Positions 34,832 through 45,807 of a DNA stretch of 64,000 bases are shown here, piece after piece. The number at the start of each line of letters is the position of its first letter. Position 1 is the stretch's first letter. The notes beneath the pieces were generated by a model. That model was not told where the DNA came from, did no database searches, and saw only the letters and a program-made list of their open reading frames with translations. Source of the DNA: Methylorubrum rhodesianum (GTDB lineage Bacteria; Pseudomonadota; Alphaproteobacteria; Rhizobiales; Beijerinckiaceae); the NCBI RefSeq assembly GCF_014199985.1, contig NZ_JACHOS010000002.1:372001-436000 (forward strand). The letters run 5' to 3'. A program made the translations under genes and the position numbers.

Positions 34832-35479
34832 CTATGACGCGGGTGCGCCGGGCTGGCGAAGCGGATGGGCTCGGACGACGGCGTCGAGGGCGAGAAGCTC
34901 GGCAGCGATCCGCCCGACCGTCGGATAGGCGGCGGTGTCGATTCCAAAGATGCCGGTCCCGACCCAGAGGCTGATTAGGCACAGATCGGCGTGGCTCACG
35001 GCATCGCCCTGGCAGAAGCGGCCGGTACCCGGTTCGTTCGACAGCCGCACCTCCAGCGTCTTCAGGCCGGTGGTGAAGGCATGGCGCAGGAACTCAAGCA
35101 TCCGCTCCCGCGGAAGACCGTAATTCTCCATTAGGAAGCTGCGCACCCGCGGCACGTAGAGCGGATGGGTGTCGCAGGCGACGACCTGAGCCAAGGAGCG
35201 CGCCCTCGCCCTCGCCCGCGGCTCGGCAGGCAGCAGCGGCACCTGCGGACGGGTCTCGTCGAGGTAGTCGAGGATCGCCAGCGATTGCGTCAGCGGCGGC
35301 CCGTCGCCGTCGAAGAGTGCGGGCACCGCACCCTGCGGATTGATCTCCAGAAAGTCGGGCTGGAACTGATCCCCGGCGTCGAGGTCCAGGAAGATCTCCT
35401 CGTAGGCGATCCCCTTGAGGTTCATCGCGATGCGCACGCGGAACGCCGCTGCCGAGCGCCAGTTACCGTACATCTTCAT
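34832..35479 (-). CDS. Zeta-class GST-like protein (maleylacetoacetate/maleylpyruvate isomerase family)
   Basis: 215 residues beginning MKMYGNWRSAAAFRVRIAMN, the position of the zeta-class SSCSxRVR motif. Here the catalytic Ser/Cys pair is changed (RSAAAFRVR), although the first Ser may remain. Later features NPQGAVPALFDGD and LTQSLAILDYLDE bind glutathione, and GDAVSHADLCLI is the C-terminal capping motif. Isomerase activity is therefore uncertain. It is followed by no catabolic genes; the ABM gene is 27 bp upstream on the same strand. Confidence 0.85.
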   Translation of the reverse strand: MKMYGNWRSAAAFRVRIAMNLKGIAYEEIFLDLDAGDQFQPDFLEINPQGAVPALFDGDGPPLTQSLAILDYLDETRPQVPLLPAEPRARARARSLAQVVACDTHPLYVPRVRSFLMENYGLPRERMLEFLRHAFTTGLKTLEVRLSNEPGTGRFCQGDAVSHADLCLISLWVGTGIFGIDTAAYPTVGRIAAELLALDAVVRAHPLRQPGAPAS

Positions 35480-35506
35480 GGGGACGCTCCCTCTCGCCGC
35501 GGCCGC

Positions 35507-35806
35507 TCAGAATGCACGAAGCGTCAGCTCGGTATGTTCGACCTGAGGCGGGCTCTCGAACGTGTCGGAGACCATGGCCCGGTAGGTCTTCCAGGCTTCC
35601 GAACCGGTGAAGTCGCGCGTGTGCGCCTCCAGCGTGTCCCACTCGATCAGAAGGCGGTAGCGCTGCGGCTTCTCGACCGATCGCCGGACGGCGAAGCTGC
35701 GGCAACCGGCGGCGGCGCGGAAGATCTCGGCGGCCCGGGCGATGTTGGCCTCGAAGGCAGCCTCCGAGCCGGGCTTCACGTCGATCTGCGCGATTTCCAG
35801 GATCAT
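35507..35806 (-). CDS. Antibiotic biosynthesis monooxygenase (ABM) family protein
   Basis: 99 residues from ATG 35806: MILEIAQIDVKPGSEAAFEA, then CRSFAVRRSVEKPQRYRLLIEWDTLEAHTRDF, the dimeric ferredoxin-like ABM fold. Members include quinol monooxygenases and heme-degrading or detoxifying proteins; the substrate is unknown. It is upstream of the GST-like gene by 27 bp on the same strand and probably cotranscribed. Confidence 0.88.
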   Translation of the reverse strand: MILEIAQIDVKPGSEAAFEANIARAAEIFRAAAGCRSFAVRRSVEKPQRYRLLIEWDTLEAHTRDFTGSEAWKTYRAMVSDTFESPPQVEHTELTLRAF

Positions 35807-36116
35807 AGCCGTCGCTTCCAAGCCTGCCCGCATCGGAGACGGGCGGAGTGTTCGATCGCTCCGCTATAGCGGCTGCGCCGGGACCGGCAAGGCGTACGAG
35901 TGTGCCGAACACCTCAGAGACAGACCGAGTCAAAGATCGCCCTTATCTCGGTGATCCGACCGTGATCATCCGCACTCCAATCGATGCTCCAGATGAGCTG
36001 GCTCGGGAAGGTCTGCTGGACGAAGCGCGATCGACGATGGTGAAGCCGATCCAGAGGAGGATGAGTCTCAAGCCTCCCCTCATCGTTCGTCCCCTTGCGC
36101 AGCCAAGCGCCAAATC
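35807..36116. other. Intergenic region without supported gene
   Basis: About 310 bp between the ABM gene and the acnA terminator. Open frames here are shadows extending from acnA antisense. No RNA motif or repeat was recognised; it presumably holds the ABM/GST promoter. Confidence 0.4.
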
Positions 36117-36149
36117 AAAAAAGCCCCTCCCTTGCGGGAGAGGCTTTTC
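36117..36149 (-). terminator. Intrinsic terminator of acnA
   Basis: On the minus strand AAAAGCCTCTCCC-GCAA-GGGAGGGGCTTTT (36148-36119) forms 12 of 13 pairs with a GCAA loop and runs into a T-rich tract, 20 bp after the acnA stop. Confidence 0.9.
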
Positions 36150-36168
36150 CATCGTCGGTCGCCGATCC

Positions 36169-38868
<2,700 letters not shown>

Positions 38869-39126
38869 GGCGAGTCGCGTCCTGAGCTGGCGTTAGCGAA
38901 CACGGAGCAGGCATAACCTGCGCCACGAGAGGTGTTCGGCCGGATGCGCTCCAAGGAGCGCGCGCCGCCCCGGGGGTGCCCGGGTAGCGAGTGCCCTCGG
39001 TGGACTCCCGGCGCCGGGAGGCCCGCGTATGACACTCAGGATGGTGCGCGAGGGGCGGTTTGGACGCCCTTGAATGATCGCGCGGCGCAGCCTGAGCCGG
39101 TCTATAGAACGTTTCGAAATTGCCCG
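38869..39126. other. acnA upstream region
   Basis: No gene is supported. The segment is rich in GC palindromes (for example CCCGGCGCCGGGAG near 39010 on the minus strand) that would structure the acnA 5' leader. No promoter pair was convincing. Confidence 0.35.
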
Positions 39127-39411
39127 CTACTGGCCCGATGACACAGGCGTGCGACTGACATTCCTGCTCCGAACGTCGTGCAAATGTCCCACGATCAGCC
39201 TGCGCCGGACGAGCCGCGGCAGCGGCGCACCGCCGCCCGGAAATGTCGATCCGGTGGAACAGCAAGAGCGCGGCGCGACCTCGTCCTCGTCAGAGCGGAG
39301 CGGAATCCACGAGAGCCGCTCGCCATCCATGGCGGTGCGTGCTGCGAAATCGTCGATCAACGTCGCGGGAGTGATGCGCCGGAGGCTCTCGCGGTTCGCG
39401 CCAAGCGGCAC
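39127..39411 (-). CDS. Hypothetical protein, possible orphan gene (94 aa)
   Basis: A GTG-started frame (39411) with coding-like third positions and protein-like text (ITPATLIDDFAARTAMDGER, LSWIPLRSDEDE, VRRRLIVGHLHDV). No ribosome binding site is clear, and an in-frame TAG lies just upstream, so it could be the tail of a decayed longer gene. No family recognised. It lies in the gap between acnA and ccmA. Confidence 0.4.
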   Translation of the reverse strand: MPLGANRESLRRITPATLIDDFAARTAMDGERLSWIPLRSDEDEVAPRSCCSTGSTFPGGGAPLPRLVRRRLIVGHLHDVRSRNVSRTPVSSGQ

Positions 39412-39551
39412 GATCGGCTATAGGCCGCCGGCGACCGGCTCGCCGACCAGCTCCGGCCGCGGCAACCGGCCCTCGCGTCGCGAGGGACGCATCAGCTTTC
39501 CTCGGGACGAAGACGAGACGTGCGGATTTCCTCCTCATCCAAGGCCGATCC

Positions 39552-40199
39552 GTGCGGTTGATCGTCGAAAATCTTGCCTGCCGCCGCTCCGGGCGCAGGA
39601 TCTTCTCCGGTCTCTCCTTCACCGTCGGTCGCGGCGAGGGGCTGATGGTGACCGGGCGCAACGGCGCGGGCAAGTCGACTTTGCTGACGATGCTTGCCGG
39701 GCGCCTCAAGCCCGATGGCGGCTCGATCCGTGCCGAGGGCATCGGCGAGGCCAGCCTGCCGGAATGCCTTCACGTGATCGGGCATCGGGACGGGCTGAAA
39801 TCGGCGCTGACTGCCGAGGAGAATCTCGGATTCGCCCGCGACCTGCTTGGAAATCCCGCTGCCCACCCGAAGGCGGCACTGGAGGCGCTGGGCCTGCCGC
39901 ATGTGGCGCGGCTGCCGGTCGGCTACCTGTCCGCCGGGCAACGGCGCCGGGTCGCGCTAGCGCGGCTCCTCGTCTGTCGCCGCCCGCTCTGGCTCCTCGA
40001 CGAGCCGACCGCCGCCCTCGACCTCGCATCGCAAGGCGTGCTCGCCGGTTTGATGAAGCATCACCGGTCCGAGGGCGGGCTCGTCATTGCTGCGACGCAC
40101 CAAGCCCTCGGCCTCGAGGATGCCCGCGAGCTGCGCATCGAACCGTCGCCGCCGCCCTCCCGACCGGATGAAGCGCTCCAAGCGGAAGAGTGGCTATGA
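39552..40199 (+). CDS. ccmA: Heme exporter ATP-binding protein
   Basis: ATPase of the CcmABCD complex of system I cytochrome c maturation, which releases heme-loaded CcmE. 215 residues from GTG 39552: Walker A GRNGAGKSTLL, signature LSAGQRRRVALARLL, Walker B PLWLLDEPTAALD, and the His switch ATHQ. The stop overlaps the ccmB start (ATGA). ccmC, ccmD and ccmG are 15 kb away on the other strand. Confidence 0.95.
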   Translation: MRLIVENLACRRSGRRIFSGLSFTVGRGEGLMVTGRNGAGKSTLLTMLAGRLKPDGGSIRAEGIGEASLPECLHVIGHRDGLKSALTAEENLGFARDLLGNPAAHPKAALEALGLPHVARLPVGYLSAGQRRRVALARLLVCRRPLWLLDEPTAALDLASQGVLAGLMKHHRSEGGLVIAATHQALGLEDARELRIEPSPPPSRPDEALQAEEWL

Positions 40200-40864
40200 T
40201 TCGCGCGTTCTCCGCCCTGCTCGCGCGCGACCTGAAGCTCGCCGCCCGTGTCGGCGGTTCGGGCGCGCTGTCGCTCGTCTTCTTCCTGATGATCGTGGTA
40301 CTCGTGCCCTTCGCCCTCGGGCCCGACCTGAACCTTCTCTCGCGGATCGGTCCGGCGATCCTGTGGCTCGCGGCCGTGCTCGCCACCCTGATCGGCCTTG
40401 ACCGGCTGTTTCAATCGGACGAGGAGGACGGGTCCCTCGACCTAATGACCGGCGCCGCCCTGCCGCTGGAATTGGTGGTGCTGGCCAAGGTACTCGCCGC
40501 CTGGCTCACCACCGGCCTGCCCCTGGCGCTTGCCTCGCCGCTTTTCGGATTGCTGGTGGCCCTCTCACCGAAGGCCATGGGTGCAACGGCGCTGACGCTT
40601 GCGCTCGGCACGCCGGCCCTCGCCTTCATCGGGGCGGTTGGTGCGGCGCTGACGGCCACCATTCGCCGAGGCGGCCTGATCCTGGCGATCGTTGTGCTGC
40701 CGCTGATGATCCCGACCCTGATCTTCGGAGTCTCCGCAGCGGAGTCAGCTCTCGGCGGGACGGTGCCCTTCACAACCCCGCTCACGGTGCTGACCGCCCT
40801 GAGCCTGATCGCGGCGGTGGTCGGCACTTTGGCCGCCGCGGCTGCCCTGCGCTGGTCCGAGTAA
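40196..40864 (+). CDS. ccmB: Heme exporter membrane protein
   Basis: 222 residues from ATG 40196, which overlaps the ccmA stop. About six membrane helices fit CcmB. The cytoplasmic loop LDRLFQSDEEDGSLDLM and GAALPLELVVLAKVLAAWL are family hallmarks. It pairs with CcmA as the transport core. The gene is followed by small-secreted-protein genes, not by ccmC, which is unusual for system I operons. Confidence 0.95.
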   Translation: MIRAFSALLARDLKLAARVGGSGALSLVFFLMIVVLVPFALGPDLNLLSRIGPAILWLAAVLATLIGLDRLFQSDEEDGSLDLMTGAALPLELVVLAKVLAAWLTTGLPLALASPLFGLLVALSPKAMGATALTLALGTPALAFIGAVGAALTATIRRGGLILAIVVLPLMIPTLIFGVSAAESALGGTVPFTTPLTVLTALSLIAAVVGTLAAAAALRWSE

Positions 40865-40918
40865 CCGCGACCATCGCCGAGCATCGCGCGTTTCAAGCGG
40901 CCAATCGCGATTGCCGGA

Positions 40919-41182
40919 CTACTTATCGCAGCCGATACAGATCCCGGTATCGATCTTGTCGTCCTTCCGTTCCATGGCGGTTTCGCGGTCGAGATTGTTC
41001 GAGTCCCGACGCGCGCCTCCGCCCGCGGCTGGCGGCATGGTCCGGCCTACGGGAGACGTATTGGGCGCGTAGATGGTCGAAGCCGGATCACCGCCGGTCC
41101 CGGTCTGGGCCGGCCGCTGCGCGACGGCCGGGACCGCAAGGGCGGCTGTGAGGAAAGCTGCGGAGGCGAGATGTGCGATCAT
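40919..41182 (-). CDS. Small secreted protein (87 aa)
   Basis: ATG 41182 is preceded by AGGGAG at 7 nt. The protein begins with a signal peptide (MIAHLASAAFLTAALAVPAVAQ). The mature part is short and polar (TGTGGDPASTIYAPNTSP..., DSNNLDRETAMERKDD) and ends TGICIGCDK with a CxxC motif. No family recognised; a periplasmic location is inferred. Confidence 0.65.
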   Translation of the reverse strand: MIAHLASAAFLTAALAVPAVAQRPAQTGTGGDPASTIYAPNTSPVGRTMPPAAGGGARRDSNNLDRETAMERKDDKIDTGICIGCDK

Positions 41183-41312
41183 CGGTGAACTCCCTAAGAG
41201 TTCCAACGCGGTAGCCCTCAGACGGTTCACTTCCCCGCCCCTCATGCGTCTCGATCTCTTGCCGACCGCCACCGCGCCCCGCGGCTCGGCCATCGAGAGC
41301 GGCGTTTCACCG

Positions 41313-41732
41313 TCAATCAGGCCAGTGAATCGCCGCTTCGCGTAAACCCATCACGCGCGCCTCATCCAGTCCGAAGGAGCGGGAAGCATCGAACACCTCG
41401 CCCGAAACGCTGACCTCACAGGACTGATGGAGGCTGCCCCCTGCGCACTGCGAAAGCGCCCGTCTGTGGCCGGCGCTCTCGGCCGCACCGACGCGGATCA
41501 GCAACTTGCCCGCCATCCGGACATCGCCTGCCGAATCCCTCGGCAGCAGGCCGACACAGGTGATCTCCTCTTCGGTCGTATAGACGAGGTGGCAGTGATC
41601 GATCGTAACGCGCTGACCGATATGGTGCCTGGCTGCTCCGACGAAGGCGACCACATCGGCGTGGGCCTCGACAGCCCTCGATGCGGACGGACACAGCAAT
41701 CCGCCCAGCAACACGGCGCATCCGATCCGCAT
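41313..41732 (-). CDS. Secreted hypothetical protein (139 aa)
   Basis: N-terminal signal (MRIGCAVLLGGLLCPSASRA), then a beta-rich body: ADVVAFVGAARHHIGQRVTI, DHCHLVYTTEEEITCVGLL and GKLLIRVGAAE. Four Cys in the mature part (HC, TC, QC, SC) could form two disulfides. The pattern resembles an OB-like secreted domain, but no family is assigned. Confidence 0.65.
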   Translation of the reverse strand: MRIGCAVLLGGLLCPSASRAVEAHADVVAFVGAARHHIGQRVTIDHCHLVYTTEEEITCVGLLPRDSAGDVRMAGKLLIRVGAAESAGHRRALSQCAGGSLHQSCEVSVSGEVFDASRSFGLDEARVMGLREAAIHWPD

Positions 41733-41852
41733 GACGGCCTCCTCGAACGATCCCGTCGGCGGTTTTGCAATTTCGAGGCCGAATAGGTCCGCAGGACGAT
41801 CGAACTCGCTGAGTGCGCCGCGCGACCGGAGGGCATCATCCTCTCTCGAGGG

Positions 41853-41996
41853 TCACTGTGTCTGTCCGCTTTGCGGTGCATGGGTGTTCTGGCTGTCGGT
41901 CGGACCCGTGCGCGTGAACGCAAAGACGATGAGTGCCGCCATCACAAGTAGGACGATCGGGAACGCAAGCATCCAACGAGGCATCTCGAGCATCCA
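41853..41996 (-). CDS. Small single-span membrane protein (47 aa)
   Basis: From Met 41996 the frame reads MLEMPRWMLAFPIVLLVMAA and continues as one strong hydrophobic helix with a polar tail (RTGPTDSQNTHAPQSGQTQ). The ribosome binding site is weak, and Met 41987 is an alternative. The frame is open further upstream but looks non-coding. Confidence 0.4.
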   Translation of the reverse strand, partial: WMLEMPRWMLAFPIVLLVMAALIVFAFTRTGPTDSQNTHAPQSGQTQ

Positions 41997-42144
41997 AAGG
42001 CGAGATCTGAACGACCGGAACCCCTTCGGCGGTCGTTTGGCTCCGCTGGACGTCGCGCCGACAACATATGCGACCGGTGCATGCCCCGTCCGATCCGCCG
42101 TCGATTGCATTGTGCAGTGCAACGTGAGAGACAAGGACATGCCG

Positions 42145-42229
42145 GATCGCGATGGCGTCGCGGTCCCGCAGCCCTTCTTGGGCGTTTCCTCCCTAGACTT
42201 CGGGCCGTCCTTCGGGGCGGCCTTTTTTG
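42145..42229 (+). ncRNA. suhB/MmgR-like (alpha-r8) trans-acting sRNA
   Basis: The segment contains CGCGATGGCGTCGCG (hairpin 1), GCCCTTCTTGGGC (hairpin 2), then the single-stranded GTTTCCTCCCTAGACTTC and a strong terminator: GGCCGTCC (42203-42210), loop TTCG, GGGCGGCC (42215-42222), TTTTTT. From memory, this order and the CCTCCC anti-Shine-Dalgarno stretch match the Rhizobiales suhB/MmgR family (MmgR tunes polyhydroxybutyrate accumulation in Sinorhizobium). The 5' end is approximate. Confidence 0.8.
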
Positions 42230-42519
42230 TTTTCGCTTTCGTTCGTGTTTTCCCAAGGGCTCATACCGCCCCCCTGCGCAGGACCTGCTCTTCCTGTCGC
42301 CACCGATCTTCGCGCTGTCCTACACCGTCGCCGAAACGGTGATCGAGCGTATGAAGCTGGTGCCACGGGAGCCGCTGCCGGCATTTTCGACGAACAGACA
42401 CCGTCATCACGCCGCAGGGCCGTCCGGCAACCGAGCGCTCGCCCAGGGATTTCACTGCGGATAGTGGTCCTCTCCACCTCCTTCAAAGGCTCGGGAGGCC
42501 CTTGTTCAGGAGTTCCGTC

Positions 42520-42810
42520 ATGCGTCGCATCGCCCTCACCCTCGCCGCCCTGGGCTGCCTCGGCTCGAGCGCAGCCGTCGCCCAGGTCCAGCCGCCGGGC
42601 CTGCCCGGAGGTCAGTTCCCGCCGGGCACGATCATCCAGCGTCAGACCAACACGACCGGCAACACTGTCGATTATATCATCGCGCCCGGGCCCACGGGGG
42701 CCGATACCATCACCACCAACTCGGCAGCGGGCGGCAATGCCGGCCAGCCGGAGCGTGCGATTCCGCAGGGCAGCGCCGGCGGCGGCAATGGTGGCGGGAG
42801 TTCCCGTTAG
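42520..42810 (+). CDS. Small secreted Gly/Pro-rich protein (96 aa)
   Basis: AGGAG (42508-42512) lies 7 nt before ATG 42520. A signal peptide (MRRIALTLAALGCLGSSAAVAQ) precedes a low-complexity mature region (PPGLPGGQFPPGTIIQRQTN, then a Gly/Ser-rich end). No family recognised; likely periplasmic or extracellular. Confidence 0.65.
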   Translation: MRRIALTLAALGCLGSSAAVAQVQPPGLPGGQFPPGTIIQRQTNTTGNTVDYIIAPGPTGADTITTNSAAGGNAGQPERAIPQGSAGGGNGGGSSR

Positions 42811-42827
42811 ACCGACCCGGTCCACGT

Positions 42828-42851
42828 CGCCGCCGGATTCGTCCGGCGGCG
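42828..42851 (+). terminator. Hairpin after the Gly/Pro-rich protein gene
   Basis: CGCCGCCGGA (42828-42837) and TCCGGCGGCG (42842-42851) form a perfect 10-bp stem with loop TTCG, 18 bp after the stop. No U-tract. Confidence 0.5.
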
Positions 42852-43162
42852 GCAGGATCGCTGACGATGGACGTCCCAGGCATCCGCCGGGCAGGTATGG
42901 GATCGAGCGATGAGATCGGCTTCACCAACCGCGTCGGCAGGTCGATATGCGCACATTCGCCCGCTCCCGACAGCGGTGATCTCTACGCAGGAAGGAAGCG
43001 GTCGCCGAGATATCGAGGGCAAAAACTGCGGGCTGAGCGGCCCGGTCAGAGCCTGCGTCTTGCCGCAAGGCGGCCGATTCGGAAGCGTCGCAGATGCTTG
43101 CCGAGCCATGGAGTGCCCCGGCACGTGAGCTTCGATAAGCGACGACAATTGGCATTGAGCAG
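42852..43162. other. Intergenic region before tRNA-Thr
   Basis: About 310 bp with no supported gene. Frames covering it are non-coding by composition or are translations of the tRNA. Nothing else recognised. Confidence 0.4.
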
Positions 43163-43238
43163 TGGTGCCGCAAGAGGGATTCGAACCCCCGACCCCCTCA
43201 TTACGAATGAGGTGCTCTACCAGCTGAGCTATTGCGGC
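43163..43238 (-). tRNA. tRNA-Thr (anticodon CGT)
   Basis: On the minus strand the acceptor GCCGCAA pairs with TTGCGGC and the 3' end is an encoded CCA. The anticodon stem CCTCA/TGAGG encloses the loop TTCGTAA with anticodon CGT. The T-arm contains GGTTCGAATCC. 76 nt. Confidence 0.95.
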
Positions 43239-43379
43239 GTCGCATCCGGCCCGACGCATCGAAGCCTGACGGAATGTGCGGGGTCTTAGACGGACCCTCC
43301 GCCCTTGGCAAGCCTCGGAGCGGGTCTGACATCGACATCGCGTTGCGGTGTCGGGGGCCTTGTGCGTAAGACCACGGCG

Positions 43380-44051
43380 ATGAACGAGCTCCTCACCACC
43401 GACGCCTTGAAGCCGCAGGGTCCTGTGGGTCCACGCCGGCCGCCTCTCGTACTGGCCTCAGCCTCGCCGCGCCGGCTGGCGCTGCTCCAGCAGGTCGGCA
43501 TCGAGCCGGATGCCCTCCTGCCGGCCGACCTCGATGAAACCCCGCGCAAGTCGGAATCTCCCCGCGATCTGGCCCGCCGTCTCGCCCGTGAGAAGCTGGA
43601 AGCGGCCGGCGCCGCGGCGCGACGCCGGGACGAGTTCCGGGACGCCTATCTCGTATCGGCCGATACCGTGGTGGCGGTGGGACGGCGCGTGCTGCCGAAG
43701 GCTGATCTGCTCGATGAAGCGGCGGACTGTCTGCGCCTGCTCTCTGGGCGTGCGCACCGCGTCTATACCGCCGTCTGCGTGCTTTCGCCGAAGGACCGTC
43801 GCCGCGAACGCATGGTCGAGACCCGGGTGCGCTTCAAGCGCCTCTCGAACCGCGAGATCGAAGGCTACCTCTCCTCGGGGGAGTGGCGTGGAAAGGCCGG
43901 CGGCTACGCCATCCAGGGTCTCGCCGCCGCCTTCGTCGTGAAGCTCGTCGGCTCGCACAGCGCGGTGGTCGGGCTGCCGCTCTATGAAACGCTGAGCCTG
44001 CTCGAAGGCGAGGGCTTTCCGGTGCGTGCTGCTTGGGGTTCAGCGTCGTGA
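43380..44051 (+). CDS. maf: Maf-like nucleoside triphosphate pyrophosphatase
   Basis: Maf proteins hydrolyse modified or canonical NTPs (dTTP, UTP, m7GTP types) and affect septation. About 223 residues from ATG 43380 with [35 protein letters not shown], and [13 protein letters not shown] (house-cleaning pocket), ending in [14 protein letters not shown]. The exact substrate class cannot be told. The GTGA overlap with yacG at the 3' end matches the common alphaproteobacterial maf-yacG pair. Confidence 0.92.
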   Translation: MNELLTTDALKPQGPVGPRRPPLVLASASPRRLALLQQVGIEPDALLPADLDETPRKSESPRDLARRLAREKLEAAGAAARRRDEFRDAYLVSADTVVAVGRRVLPKADLLDEAADCLRLLSGRAHRVYTAVCVLSPKDRRRERMVETRVRFKRLSNREIEGYLSSGEWRGKAGGYAIQGLAAAFVVKLVGSHSAVVGLPLYETLSLLEGEGFPVRAAWGSAS

Positions 44052-44251
44052 AGCAGGCCGTGAACCCGGGGGCCGCGCCCTGTCCGATCTGCGGCAAGCC
44101 GGCAAGTCCCGAGACGAAGCCGTTCTGCTCATCCCGCTGTGCTGATATTGACCTCGGCCGCTGGCTCGGGGAGCGCTACGTTATCCCTGGACCGGAGCAC
44201 GAGGAACTACCCCGTCCGCCCCGATCCGATGACGGCGATCACTCTCTCTGA
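44048..44251 (+). CDS. yacG: DNA gyrase inhibitor YacG (zinc protein)
   Basis: 67 residues from GTG 44048, which overlaps the maf stop. The treble-clef zinc site CPICGKP...[17 protein letters not shown] is complete (Cys-x2-Cys and Cys-x3-Cys). In E. coli YacG binds GyrB and inhibits gyrase. The acidic, disordered tail ([15 protein letters not shown]) is usual. A TTG slightly upstream is possible but not needed. Confidence 0.92.
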   Translation: MKQAVNPGAAPCPICGKPASPETKPFCSSRCADIDLGRWLGERYVIPGPEHEELPRPPRSDDGDHSL

Positions 44252-44366
44252 CGCGGAGTTCGGTGCTCGGCAAAAAAGCTTCGCCTCAGGTGCAAGAGAG
44301 GCTGGACAGGCCCGAAACCCTTCACTATACCCCCGCCAGCCGACGACGCAGCGCGACGCGGCGGTT

Positions 44367-44442
44367 GCCCAGGTAGCTCAGTTGGTAGAGCATGCGACTG
44401 AAAATCGCAGTGTCGGTGGTTCGATTCCGCCCCTGGGCACCA
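44367..44442 (+). tRNA. tRNA-Phe (anticodon GAA)
   Basis: GCCCAGG/CCTGGGC acceptor with encoded CCA, a D-arm TAGCTCAGTTGGTAGAGCA, anticodon loop CTGAAAA with GAA, and T-arm GGTTCGATTCC. 76 nt. Confidence 0.95.
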
Positions 44443-45077
44443 TCTCTCTGAAGAGTCGCTGTGCTCTCAGACAAGAGCATCTCCGAAGAATTCGAAGCCT
44501 AGCGGATCGTGGAGCTGTCACCGGCTCACCTGATCCGTGAAGATATTTTAGCCGCTCGGTTGGCGGCTCGGAAGTTTTTCTCCGTCGTCGACCTGATCTG
44601 TGCGGCGCCACCCGTCGATGCATCGATGGTCTGTGCCGCGACGGTGTCTCGGCTTCGCATCGGGCAGCAATCGATGCTCGACATCATCACCGAATGTGAC
44701 AGAGACAAGCGTCAGCCATCGGTGGCGGATGTTGCAGTTCAGCTGAAAGTCTTCATCCTCATATGCAGCGAATAGACACGCTGTCTGCGCCCGTCATGCG
44801 AGGTCGACGCATTTCGGTTCTATTTGAGCGATATGCAACACCGGGCTGATTCTGCAGGACGAAGTCCTCACTGTCGAAGCCCTGTATTAGGTCACCACTC
44901 GAAGAATGAGTCGAGTCGGGGCATCAGGCAGATGAGAGTTCCCGCCGCGCCAAACACACCCGCCACCATCACAATTGCCGCCACAGCCGGGTCTCCGCGT
45001 CATCTCTTCGCGGCCTCAACGCAGAACGGGCTCGGCAAGTTTCAAGTGGTCGAGAAGGCAGGACGGGAGTTGTCGAT
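44443..45077. other. Region with only weak coding evidence
   Basis: A GTG-started frame at 44509-44775 (+, 88 aa, containing LAARKFFSVVDLICAAPPVD) is the best candidate, but its third positions are less GC-rich than neighbouring genes and it has no clear ribosome binding site. The rest shows nothing recognisable. Lower GC than the surroundings hints at acquired or decaying sequence. Confidence 0.3.
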
Positions 45078-45272
45078 TCACCACTTCAAGAAACGATCCG
45101 CACTCGGACGCGCAGCGATGGTGATGGCGATCGCGCCGATGGCGCCGATCAGCATGATGGCGGCGGCAAGGATCATGACGGTTGCTCCACGGCGCGGGTC
45201 CAGGAATGACCTGAGACCAACGAGCGAGAACTGTGGCGCGTGCCGTGCGGCAGATTGGCCCTCACCGGACAA
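45078..45272 (-). CDS. Possible small membrane protein (64 aa or shorter)
   Basis: A frame with one strong hydrophobic helix (MILAAAIMLIGAIGAIAITI) and a short basic tail (AARPSADRFLKW). The start is uncertain: TTG 45272 gives 64 aa and an internal ATG gives about 32. Codon third positions look coding. Function unknown. Confidence 0.35.
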   Translation of the reverse strand: MSGEGQSAARHAPQFSLVGLRSFLDPRRGATVMILAAAIMLIGAIGAIAITIAARPSADRFLKW

Positions 45273-45284
45273 CCATCTCAGCCC

Positions 45285-45807
45285 TTAGCTATCCCGTCCG
45301 ATGCCAAGCCCTCTCAGAATGTCGCCGATCGGATCGATCCGGGCCGCCTTCTGCGGCGGCGTCGCCGCTGCCTCCGGTGCGGGAGGCGGCGTGTCGGTGG
45401 CGAGGGGCTCGACCCCGGCCGGACGCGGCCGGGCGGCCACCTTCGCGGCGCGATGGCGGCGCACAGCCTGAACCCGCTGTCCCGCCTCCCCTTTCGCGAA
45501 CTCCCCTCTCGCGAAGTCGTCGGAGGCGAGAAGGGCCGCGGTTTCAGGAGGCAGAAGGGTGAAGCTCGCCGGCCTGGGAGCCGGCCTGACCTCGGCTCGA
45601 CGCCGCCGCCTCCGTTACGATGGATAGTCCCACCTTCTGTCGAGGAGGATCGGTCCATCCCTCGCTACCGCCGCTCGAACTCGCCTCCACGGCGCCCCTC
45701 TGCAGAGGCGGGGCAGCCGAATTCTGCTCACGAATGAGCGGAGAAGACGCGACCAGGCCGAAAACCATGACGGCGGTGGTGGCAAGGACGGATCTATAGT
45801 GTTCCAT
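45285..45807 (-). pseudogene. Probable frameshifted gene for a membrane-anchored or secreted protein
   Basis: Two pieces in different frames appear to belong together. The first, from ATG 45807, begins MEHYRSVLATTAVMVFGLVA (signal or anchor) and stops at 45544. The second becomes open after about 45603 in another frame and reads ASFTLLPPETAALLASDDFA, later AARIDPIGDILRGLGIGRDS, and stops at 45285. The second part has coding-like third positions but no plausible start of its own. A frameshift near 45575-45605 would join them. A sequencing error is an alternative. Confidence 0.5.

Noticed and set aside
39470..39486. CCCTCGCG-T-CGCGAGGG palindrome before ccmA
   Set aside because: Short, GC-only and unsupported by other signals; could be chance in this base composition.
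42867..43289. Frame (+) containing GIRTPDPLITNEVLYQLSY
   Set aside because: That text is the well-known translation of the strand opposite a tRNA; here it lies across tRNA-Thr.
44378..44623. Frame (-) containing GGIEPPTLRFSVACSTN
   Set aside because: Antisense translation of tRNA-Phe, another recurrent spurious protein.
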